Assembly (NCBI GenBank): GCA_934045075.1
Contig: OW203724.1
Span: 546,001-610,000, forward strand
From: Yponomeuta sedellus
Lineage: Eukaryota; Arthropoda; Insecta; Lepidoptera; Yponomeutidae
Direction of reading: 5' to 3'
DNA: 64,000 nucleotides
Positions 39,401 through 51,300 of the stretch are shown in pieces (the first letter of the stretch is position 1; every line of letters begins with the position of its first letter). The notes beneath the pieces are model-generated. The model made no database searches, was not told the origin of the DNA, and worked only from the letters and a program-made list of their open reading frames with translations. A program made the translations under genes and the position numbers.

Positions 39401-42400
39401 CAGAGTGCAGGGTAGGCACCCACAGAGCATTGTGTCGCAGCCTGATTTACCGGCGCATTGGTCGAGAAGGGATAATTCCGACCAAATAGCCGTGTTGTCG
39501 GTCCATTCTGGAGTTCATGTGATTCTTCCCTAAGAGGAGATCTTCCTCCTCAAAAAAAATGAACATGGGATTTTAACTGGTAAATTCAAAGATTTCCCCA
39601 TGTATGACCTGCTTGGTAACCAGCGCGCGGTGCGTGGTTGTGAAGGGTGGCTGATGTTGGCAGAAGGCTTATCACGAGCTTATTTCTTGAAGCAAACAAG
39701 TCCTCCCGCACTGTATTTACAGTCTTGTACTCTGTTCGGGGATAGTAAAGTTTGCAAGTGAATCTGAAACCAAAATCATCAGTGAATCGAATTAACATTA
39801 ACACAGAAAATGCAGCACAAGTAATGAAAATGAGTACGAACCGTTTAAAATGAGCCATTACATCTTTAGACGGGGTTTCAAAGAGACTTGAAATGCTTAC
39901 AAAAGCTAACAATGTAAATAATCATTACTGTAGGTGCTGCATTCGTTATGTCAATACGATTCACTGATGATTTTGGTTTCAGATTCACGTGCAAACTACG
40001 ATTCTCGAACAGAGCACAAGACTAGATGCGGTGCGGAAGAGGACTAGTTTGTTTTTTTATAAAGCATGAGCTTACTCTTGACCTTTATCTAGCCGGAGGG
40101 TGAAGATTAGGTCTAGGATAGACCGAGTTTGCGCAGAAAAAGCCCTCACACGCACCTCAAAGAGCTTCAGGTTATAATCGTTAAGAGAAATAGACGACAG
40201 CATGGTGTTCCATACTTTGGCTGTGCGCATTATGAAGGATGGTGAAGAACGCTTAGTGCAGAACTTCAGAATGGTAACCCCCTGTACGTCTGGTGTTCCC
40301 ATTGCGCAATCGAGATGGCGGTACGAGCTTATGGATTTCATAAGCAAATTCTCCGAAGTACATCTTATAGAACACCGACAGACATGCAACTTGGCGGCGG
40401 TCGGCTAAGCTGAGAAGCTTGGTTGCCAGTAGCTTTGAGTTAACAATTAGCCTCATGACTCTACGTTCCAGAGACGAGTGCGGCAGGTCGGCATTGCTTC
40501 ATGAAATAAGCTACTAACAAGCCTTCCGCCAACATCAGCCGCCCTTCACAACTACGCACTCCGTACAGTTTACCAAGCAGGACATAGGTGTATGGTTTAC
40601 TAGTTTACTAGTTCAAAACCCATGTCCATCTTTTTGGGCATGAAAAAGTCCTCCCACGGAAGAATAATATGGGCTCCACAATGGACCAACTGCCATTTGG
40701 TCGGAATTATTCCTTCTCGACCATTGCTCCCGTAAACCAGGCTGCGCCCCATGCGCTGTGGGTGCCTACCTTGCACTCTGCACTGCTATCCTGCAAAGGC
40801 GATTGTGCTAACAAAAGGTAAGTAGAACGATCATGTTTCTTTTCCTTTTTCAGTTCAATAAGATTGAATTAGACGGCAGAAGATGAAGTGAGACTATTCT
40901 GTTTTGTTTAATTTAAATTATATATGTACCTAAGTACTTTCAAGTAAAAATTTTGTATTTTTACCCAAAAAATTAATTATTTAAAACATGATCTTCAGTG
41001 TCCATTTAGAAAAACATTTGTTTCTATCCAAATTTTTGAAATATTTAATTTGATTAAACACAAAAACTCAACGTATTATAATACAAGAAAATGACAAATC
41101 TCGTGGTTTATATTTTTTTGTATTATGAACTGTAATCATCAAAAATCGGTGGAGTGGTTTATTTTATAAAAAAACTTCGGAGTTTTTTTAAATAAGTGGC
41201 GCCACCTATGTTTTTAAGGGATGTAAGTGTTGCTGCAGCGGTTGAAATCGTTTATTTTATTCCCCGCTATCTTAAGTAATTCCCTTTCGAATAAGATATT
41301 AATCATTGCAATAGGTTCATCCGTTAGCGAGTCAGAATTTTTCAAAGTGTTTTTCATAGAAGTGGCGCCTTCTCTGTTACTAAGGGGTGAAACATGTGCT
41401 GCTGCGGGTCAAATCGCTTATTTTCGTTCCTACTATAACTTTTCGGCAATAAAGTGTCGTAGCTGCTAGGACTACGACCTTTTGTCCAGTCTTTGATGTC
41501 CTCGGTAACTCGAGGGGCTTTTCGTACGGGGCACTTTTGGTCCTTCGCGTGCGTTATTCGATACATTCTATAAGAGATCTTTACGACGGACAAAAGAGTA
41601 CACGGGGGCTAGTCTCTCGTCCGCGCCGGAGACCGCGTCCGGCGCGACCTCGGTCCGGGGCGCCCTCGGCCCGGCCCTCGGTCGCGCCGGAGTGACGGTC
41701 GCCGCGGGCCCGCAGCGTCGCAGGTGAAGGAGGAGGCGGACGCGCTGGCGGAGCGCTACGGCGCGCGCGCGGCGTGGCTGGAGGCCAGCGACGGCGCGGC
41801 GCTGCAGCGGCTGCTGGCGGGCTGCGGCGCGCGGCTGCTGGTGTCGCTGCTGCCGCGCGAGCTGCACGGCGCGGCGGCGCGCGCCTGCCTGCACGCCGGC
41901 GCGCACCTCGTCACCGCCTCCTACGTCACGCCCGAGGTGCAGGACCTGCACGACAGGTCACCGCCTTCCGCATACACGTTCTGGTTAAAAATAAGAATAA
42001 TAGTACATTACACAACTAGGGTGGTAACACAAAGAAAGGCCGAGATCGCACAAGTTTGCGGCCCGAGCTGCAAGCGAGGGACAGTAATATGCGATCGAGA
42101 GCTTTCTTTATTACCTCCCGTGTTGTGTACTATCAGATTAAACAGCTAGAGTGGTAATACAAAGAAAAGCCAAGATCGCAGAAGATTGCGGCCCGAGCTG
42201 CAAACGAGGGACGTGAATATGCGATCGAGAGCTTTCTTTATTACCTCCCGCGTTGTGTACATCTTTTTATGTCTACACTTTGTGGCATAATAGTTGTTTG
42301 TTATACAAGAGTGCAAAGTTGCTTTTTAACCGCGTGTTAAATTTTGATGACTAGCAAGCGAAGGATTCTAAAATTGAATCACGAGCACATCGAGTGATTC

Positions 42401-45295
42401 AAAATTAGAATCCTGAGCGTTAGCGAGGGAATCAAAAGAGCACAAGGTGAAAAATATTTGCACTCGAGTGCAACACGTAACTTTTCATTCCACCTCAGCG
42501 AGGAAATGACTAAATGCAAAAAAAAACGTTTACAATCACAAGATAGGTACATTTTTTTAATTCACAAACTTAGTGCACACGATGTTCTAAATTCAATTTA
42601 CTTTATCCTCTAGAAAATAAAAACGGCTTTTCCACTCAGATATTGAAGATTAAAAATACTCCTTCCGAGATGGTGGGATGACAAAGAATTTTATTGCCTC
42701 ATCAAAAACAACTTAAACAAAGTAAGACTTAAAACTTGATATTATAAAATAAGGCAAAAGGTTCAGCTGGTGCTGACCCGGATCAGCCCCGGACAGCGCT
42801 GGTTTTCAGCCACTGCCTTCTCCCTGAGATGTTGTACGGGAGTAATGTAAAGAGGGCTGTATCAATTAGGTAAATAACCACTAATAGAAGACCAATTAAA
42901 AACTAACGAAACAAAACATCTGTTAAAATATGAGATCAAAATAAAAAAAAAACAATTTTTCTTCTTATATAAAAGGAAGTTACTAAAATTTTTTTTATTA
43001 AAAATAATTTATATAAAACAAAAAAAAGTATGTACGTGAATGGCACTATTATGACAATCAACAATGTAGGGTGTATTTATGTGTGTGTTGTGTGTGTTTA
43101 TGTATGTGTGCGTGTGTATATTGTCATGGACTATGTAAACGGCTAGAGTTTATTTTTTAGGATTTAAAATATTTTTTAAGGGACAAATCTTTAGACCAAG
43201 CACGCCTCAAATTTTCGGTAGCAAGCTGTCTTTGGAGCAGTGCTGATTTATATTTATTTTTGAATACTTGGACATATTTAGTTAAAGGCTCGTTTACGCC
43301 GAGGCAACAACGTGCGACAACGCCGCATGCTACATATTGTGGCGTGCGGCACCTTGACGCATGCTACAGTTTGCGGCATATGTGGCATACGGCAGCCTAT
43401 ATTACGCCGAGGCAACATCGTGCCTAGATAATTTCCAAAGCATCGTGATGTTTATGGAGTGTTTCTGGTTTACCTGCTTGTTTGATCGAAGGGATAAACC
43501 ATAGAATATGGCTAATCAAGTAACTTTAGCAGCTGCTTATTTAGTACTAAGCCATGTAGCTAAACAACAAAAGAAGAAACGTTTGGTGGAAAGAAGATTA
43601 CTTTAGAATGGCCCACGTACTAGTTTACTAACAAAAATTAAAGCAGACGATGGTGCCTTATTTAAAAACTTTATATACCAGAATGTCAATGTCGCACGAA
43701 AAATGTCCCATGGAATCCATAGTGCCTGGATACAAGCTGCGACAGTCTGCCACATGACGCAAGGTGTTGCCATGCCGCACGGCTCTTGCAACAATGTGCG
43801 ACATTTTTAATTTTGTAGCATGCGGCCTTGTGGTATGCCGCAATGCCGCATAGTGTTGCCCCGGTGTAATATAGCTTTAACGCTGAATGGTGACGAATGT
43901 CGCTTCTCGACCGGGGCTGAGCGGCGAGCACGCGGCGACGGCCTCTCGGCGACGGGTGTCGCTTTTTATTAAACGGAGAGCTGAGCGCGCACGCGATGAC
44001 GGCCTCCTACGTCACGCCTCGAGTGCGGGAGTTGCACGACAGGTCACCGCTTTTCCTATATTGAAAAAGTACCTCGTAAGCTAAAACCATTAAATTAATT
44101 CAATGCTAAAACCATTTCAAATTCAATGCTAAAACTAATGTTCGAACTTACCTTCTTAAGCACCACACATTATCAGCTCGATTCCGCATTCACTTACTTA
44201 AGCAAGTAAGTGAATCCGGAATTCAGTTAATAAACTTAATGTTTATTACCATATTATATAATATTAACTGTTGTCTATTGCATAGAGTTGATGGACATAG
44301 AGAATTGCTTCATTATGGCGCAGGGGGTTAATGAAATGCCCACAATCTTGCTGGAAGGCTCACCACTGGATGTTGTCGATAATTTCTGCTATCTTGGGTC
44401 CACAGTCTCGAACAATCTTTGCCTCAACGCTGAAATAAACAGCCGCATCGGCAAGGCCTCTACGATCTTCGGGAAGCTGAGCGCAAGAGTATGGTACAAC
44501 AAATATCGCACTGTAAAGACCAAGATGATTATTTATCAGACCTGCATCTTGTCCATACTCTTATATGGCGCAGAGACCTGGACATCGTATGCCAAACAGG
44601 AGCGGAAATTAAACAACTTTCATATGCGCTGTCTCAGGCGTATATTGGATATTTCTTGGAAGGATCGAGTAACAAACGAGAAGGTGCTTAGTATCGCGTG
44701 CATGCCTAGCATAACCGCACTACTTAAACAAAGAAGATTGCGCTGACTGGGGCATGTGCAACGGATGGAGCCTTCTCGTTTGCCAAGATTAACTCTCCTT
44801 GGTCAAATTTCGGACGCTAAACGTCCAGTTGGGCGGCCACTACTGCGGTTTAAAGATAGCGTTAAACGCGATCTGGTGTCTTTTAACATTGCCCCGAACA
44901 CCTGGGAAAAAGTTTCTGGTGACCGTGATAGTTGGAGGAAAAGATTATCTGATGGGGTAGTCGCGCATGACAATGCCTGGTTCGATCTGCTCTCCCAAAA
45001 GCGCCATCGACGTCACCAACGAATGGCACAACCTCTAACGTCACCGGGAACACAATTTGTTTGCGGACGTTGCGACCGGCGTTGTCGCTCTCGTATAGGC
45101 CTTGTTAGCCATCAGCGCAAGTGCCAAAAGCAAGTATCTAACTGACGCGGTTGCTGTTTAAATCATCTTTCGTAGATGTTAAAGGCCACTGATGATGATG
45201 ATGATTGCATAGAGTGTAGGTACTCCAAAAATCACGCATAAACCTCCCACGTTTTTGTGATTTTGCTTTGTTTAATTTCATTACACTTATGTGCC

Positions 45296-45327
<32 letters not shown>

Positions 45328-48300
45328 AAAAATACACGTTTTGGTTCACGAAGAATAACAATGAATGTCACTTTTTTGGGAGCCGCTTTCCCAAATTACG
45401 TTTTGATCGACACGGAGTGGCGACCGGTGACGCTTTTCGAACGGGGCTGAGCGTGCACGTGCGGTGACGTCGACGGCCTCCTAACGACGGGTGTCGCTTT
45501 TTAGTCCACAAGGAGCTGAGCGCGCACGCGGTGCCGGTCTCCTGCGCCACGCCTGAAGTGCAGGAGTTGCACGACGAAGACCGCTTTCCAAACGCCTTTT
45601 GAACCACACTAAATGGCACATCTCAATATAACCCCCTGGGTTGTAATATTTTCACTTTTAATAGTTTTTTCATCCCACCATCTCGGAAAGAGTATTTTTA
45701 ATCTTCAATATCTGAGTGGAAAAGCCGTTTTTATTCTCTAGAGGATAAAGTAAATTGAATTTAGAACATCGTGTGCACTAAGAATTAAAAAAGTGTACCT
45801 AACTTGTGATTGTAAACGTTTTTTTTTTGCATTTAGTCATTTCCTCGCTGAGGTGGAATGAAAAGTTACGTGTTGCACTCGAGTGCAAAGATTTTTCACC
45901 TCGTGCTCTTTTGATTCCCTCGCTAACGCTCAGGATTCTAATTTTGAATCCTTCACTTGCTCGGTCATCAAAATTGAACACGCGGTTAAAAAGCAACTTT
46001 GCACTCTTGTATAACAAATAACTATTAATTGCAACGGCCCTATAGTCTAATTTCGTAATAATAGACCTACTGATATTCGAAGATCGGAGCCGGCGTCGCA
46101 TCGAACTTATTTAAAAATGGAACCTAATTAAAAATAGTTTTTTTTTCTAAAATCGAGCGGGCCACGACGCAAGCTGAATGAAATACCTACATTTGAAAGT
46201 AAACAAAAGCCGCAAGTATTGTAAAACGCTGCAATAATATACGTAGGTATTATCTGCAAAGGTTCTGTAAATACTTCTTTTTTAATTTTCACTTTAAATT
46301 TAAATTTACTATAATGAAACCCGGTTTTTAGTAGCCTTGCTTTTTTATTGTCCCACAAAAGGTGAGAAAAGTAGAGTACACTCCTCGGGGATAAAGCTAT
46401 TTTTGTCTTGGGCGCGCTTGGGGTTCACTATTCAGGACTCGTCTTACTGCGCTCAGGACTCCTCGCTGCGCTCGGGAGTTAAATCAGGAGTCCTTTCTTT
46501 CCGTTCAGGATTGAATATCGCACCCGTGACATAAAACAGTGCTTTATCCCCTCGGTGCATAATCTACTATTAAATAAAGATTTACGACCTTGTGAAAGTA
46601 GCTGTAAATTTTTAGCCTCTAAATAGGTTTTTAAAATTGTCCTTAGCACGGGTTAGTGCATTAAAAATAATATAATCATGTGGATACAGCTATATCATTC
46701 CGATGTAAAGCCTAACTGCAAAGTAGGTACGCGGGGCTGCAAGTGATGCAAATTGCTTCAGCCAGATGTCGCTGCCTGTACGTAATACAGAGAATAGTGT
46801 AAAGAGGTTCGAAATTTTACTGATGCCGGTGAGTCGCCCATTAGCTCAGTTGGTAAGAGCGCTGGCACGGATGGCCAGAGGTCGCGGGTTCGAATCCCGG
46901 CATGGGTGGAATTTTTAGCCTCTAAATAGGTTTTTAAAAGCTGTAAATAACTTAAATAATTTTGCCCAACAGTGCCAAGGAAGCCGGCCTAACGTTCTTG
47001 AACGAGGTGGGTCTGGACCCCGGCATTGATCACCTGCTGGCGCTGGAGTGCATCCACGACGTCCAGAACCACGGAGGTCGCATCGACTCCTTCGTGTCCT
47101 ACTGCGGTGGTAAGCAATCTGAAGGAAACTGTTTTCAAATGACAGCCCAAAAAAAAAGAGTGGTACGTTGTCAGGGCTAATTTAAGGATGGCTGTTTGGC
47201 CGTTTCTCTGTTCCACTTATAATTCAGCCTATATACGTGGGGCACAGGACTTTGTTGGAGAAAGAATATTTCGCTATAACTTATTATAATGCTAACTATG
47301 CCCCGCTGTGTTTAGCGATATTCCCATGAGAATAAGATATTTTCCTGCAGTAAAACGTAGCTTATACCTAAGCCAAATTCGAAAACGAATGGCGATAAAC
47401 AAACCGTTGCTAGGCAACGACTTGTTTACACCTAAAAGACAGATGTTAACAACCTTACCTAGAAATCGTTTCCATACAAATAATAATCGTTCCTCCTACT
47501 AATGTAAAATGCTTATTTATGTTTATGATTTTATAATGGAAGGCTTAACCAATTTGAATAATGACATATGACAACACTGAAATATGAAATATGAAACACA
47601 GATTTAACAAACATCTACGCGAGCCATGCCGCATGATTTTCCTAATAGAATTAAGCGCGTTTAAGCAAAAAACTTACAAACTCTTCAACTCTATAATATT
47701 AATAAGTACCTATATATGCTACTATGAAAATGAGTAGATTGGGACCTACTGCAAATATTGCAATAAAAGAAAGTTATATTTTATTTTAGTATATATTTTT
47801 ATTCATATGTTCACACTAATCATCACTGTCACTGGCCAAAGAGGAGGATGAATTTGTGTCTCCGGAGACTTGAATTATAAATTCATCAATGACATTATCC
47901 ATTACACCATCAAATTCGGCGTTTTCTTTTCTTCTTTAATTACGTGTTCAACACAACGTTGTCATGCTGCTGGAGTAATTTTACTTATTGCCTCATCTAA
48001 CAAGACCTTTATTTAGTTCAGCCATTTAAAAAGTTTTATTTTTGGCAGCAACATGGCCTTTTACTTGCCCCCATATGATTTCTGTCGGATTTAATTCACA
48101 ATGATATGGGGGCAATCTATATTTTTGTCTTGTGCCATTTTGTCACACATATATGCTATATACTTATGACATATACACGTATTGACAAACGACTAAACTT
48201 CAATTGTTGGCATAAACTAAATTTCCCAAAATGTTTGTCACACCTGAATTTCATCCATGTTTCTTTTTCTGTAGGGCTGTGCGTAAAATTAATGTAATTT

Positions 48301-51300
48301 TTTTTATAGTTTTTCGAAATAACAAGGTAATAGGAATAGGAATTGTTAATAAATATTTAGCAAGTAAAAGGCTATAATCATGTAAACAATACAAGATTTG
48401 TAAAACGTGAGTTGTGATAACCCTAAATTGGTTTGTTTGCCTCTATTCTTTATCAAGTTTGGCAGAACTGTAGGTAATAATCCAGGGTGTCCGCTAACTC
48501 AGGGTGTCAGTATTATGGCTTACCACTACTAATTGTTCATATTTTTTTATAAACTGTATGTAGTATGCTGTGTTTTGATTATAGTTACAAGTTTATGTTT
48601 ACGGAACCCTAACAGGGCTTCTGTGACGAACTCTATTTAATGAAAAACCAAATATTAATACCATAATTACAATACTTAAATTGCGTCTATAGGTATATAA
48701 AAAACCAACTACTTATATACATTAAAATCTTAAATAAAATAAACTACTCATAACTAATTTAGTTAACAGCAAGTATTTATATATAAACAGAATAAGTATT
48801 AAGTATATAAAAAGGTCTTGACCGCTGCTGCAGAGAGTCGTTTATAAGCTTATCTTGTTTATGCGTGTGTTGTACTTTGACTCCAGGAATGCAATAATAT
48901 ATTGTTTTAGGTCTTCCGGCCCCCGAGTTCAGTGACAACGCCCTCCGCTACAAATTCTCGTGGAGTCCTCGCTCAGTGCTACTCAACACGATATCGAGTG
49001 CCAAGTATCTCAGTCGAGGACAGGTAAGTCAGAAGTTCTACTCCTATTTGGAGGTCTGTTATATAAGGCAATTAGGCCGTTCTAGTAATCTGAAAATAAT
49101 CTTTACCATACAATATTAAAAAAAACTGAAAAAGTTCGATATCAACCCTTGTCTGTCCCCACTGCTGGGGCACGGGTCTCTTCCTGCATTGCAGGAAGGT
49201 TAGGCCATACTCCACCCCGGGGGCCGAGTATGGTTTAACCCTTTGTATGCCCCCATTGTTAGAGTACAAGTCTTTTGATCGCAGGCAGGTTAGGCCATAC
49301 TCTACCCGCGGGCCAAGTCCGGGTTGGTGGAGGATTGTAAGACGGTGGCGGACTCTACTGTCAGAAGTTATCAAGCCGCTCATAAGGCCTCTGACATGCA
49401 TGTTTAGTGAAAAATCATTGCGGCATTAGGTATATATTTCGCTTCCGAGTTTTTGTCGGATTTATGCTGATTGAATATACCTAGCAAATAACCTCTTTTT
49501 GGTTAGGTCCGGTCGAGAAACTAAACTTTATCAGAAAAATCGAAACTCCCCTGAAAGTTGGGTTTGAGTGAGTTTTATGATTTTGGCCTCTAGGTAGTGG
49601 AGGTGCTGAGCGGCGGCGAGCTGATGTCGACCGCCCGGGAGCTGGACTTCCTGCCAGGGTTCGCCTTCGAGGGCTTCCCCAATAGAGACAGTACCCGGTA
49701 CTCCAAGCTTTACGGGATCGAGGACGCACACACCGTTTTCAGAGGCACCATTCGATACAAAGGTTTGTCAATAACACGATAACATAGAACACTATTATAA
49801 TTTTAGGCAACGATTAGATGTGAATGGGTGGAACAAGGGTGAACGAATTTGTCTATTCGGGGAGCCCGTTAACGAGGAATGGAAATTGTGAAGGTGATAT
49901 ACAAAGAAAAGTAAAAGCGGGATATTGTGTAGAGCTAGATGGGCTATTTGTAGTGCTTGTGTATGGTAGCGAGACTTGGGTCTGGCAAAAGAAACAAGAA
50001 AGTAGGATTAATGCAGTAAAAATGAGATCCCTGCTGAAGCATGTGTACTTTGAATGCCAGGATACCGCGTAAACTTTAACTTATACCTGTTGAACAATGT
50101 TTCTCTCCCACGAGACAAGCTTTGCCTAGTGTTAGAGTCAGCAATTGTCCAAATAATGGAACCGAGTAATGGAAATAAAATATGTATATCCCCACTGCTG
50201 GAGCACGGGTCTCTTCCTGCATCGCAGGAAGGTTAGGCTATGCTCCACCACGGGGGCCAAGTCCGGGTTGGTGGAGGATTGTGAGACAGTGGCGGGCCTT
50301 ACTGTCAGAAGTTATCAAGCCGCCCATAAGGCCTCCGGCATGGCTTAACGATTGTCATTACATGACAGCCGGCACCCACGGCTTAACGTGCCCTGCGAAG
50401 CACGGAAGCACTCGGAAAAATGCTACTAGCGGTAGTAACGGGACGGTCACCCATCCAGCACCTGACCGCGCCTGTTGTTGCTTAACTCGAGTGATTGATT
50501 GCAATCACTTGGTTCGACTAGGCCACGAGCACTTTGTAGCCTAGTCGAACCGAGCTAATAATATATATATTTAAATTTTAATAAAAAAGTTGATTTCATC
50601 TTAAATTGTTGATTAAAAAATTGCTGCAGACAAGATAGATTTTTCGCCTTTTTGGACATAATATGCTATCTTTGTCCGTTTCAGGCTTCGCCGAGACTAT
50701 GATTGCGATGCAACTATTCGGCCTCGTGGACCCCAACCCTCACTCATCACTGCACCCCGACGGACCTGATATCACTTGGGTTAGTCCTATCTTAAGCATA
50801 AGTAAAAAATTGCATGATAACTTCTTGAGTTTGACAATCATCATGCAAAAGCGGACATGACAAGCATGCAGCGGTCATACAAAACAGTGAATACAATATT
50901 CGGACGCGCTGCGCCGGCGCCGCTGCAGTGAGGTCCGACCTTAAATGTGTGGTAGGGGCTGGGTACAGAAAACTCTGGACTCAATTGGGGGAGGCCTTTG
51001 CCCAGCAGTGGGACACAAACAGAGGCTACGTAAAAAAAGGGGCTGGGTAATCAAGAGACATTCTAGAACAGTTTACTAATCAGAGTGTGAGTAACTATTT
51101 AATGTCACCATAAAAGAAAGAAACATTTCTTGAATGTCTGTTATGCTTGAAACATAGAGACTGTCCCATTTAGTCCGTGAAGTTTCAGCTCTTTTTCCTC
51201 TAACTGGACATGGTCATGGTTCCTTGCCTGTCATCTTATATTTTTATTTTAGAGATTATTGACCTAACCGCTTTCTTACATTAGATCCCTTTAAAAATAT

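Larger units (their letters stand above)
38153..41480. repeat. large foldback element, about 3.3 kb, in AASS intron 12
   Basis: Imperfect inverted arms pair 38153-38380 with 41265-41480, 38700-38990 with 40960-41260, 39240-39720 with 40480-40950, and 39720-39815 with 39940-40030, leaving a loop of about 125 bp. Shared blocks include GGTGGCGCCACTTATTT and CAACGTATTATAATAC-type text. A SINE dimer interrupts the left arm and a LINE fragment interrupts the right arm; the opposite arm has the empty site in each case. It has no coding capacity of its own. Confidence 0.85.

Noticed and set aside
41724..41730. Exon 13 starting at the nearer AG (41724)
   Set aside because: It would break the phase with exon 12. 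Using 41716 gives phase 1 continuity and the family sequence [11 protein letters not shown].
41568..41951. 127-codon minus-strand frame rich in Arg, Ala and Gln
   Set aside because: Antisense shadow of GC-rich exon 13.
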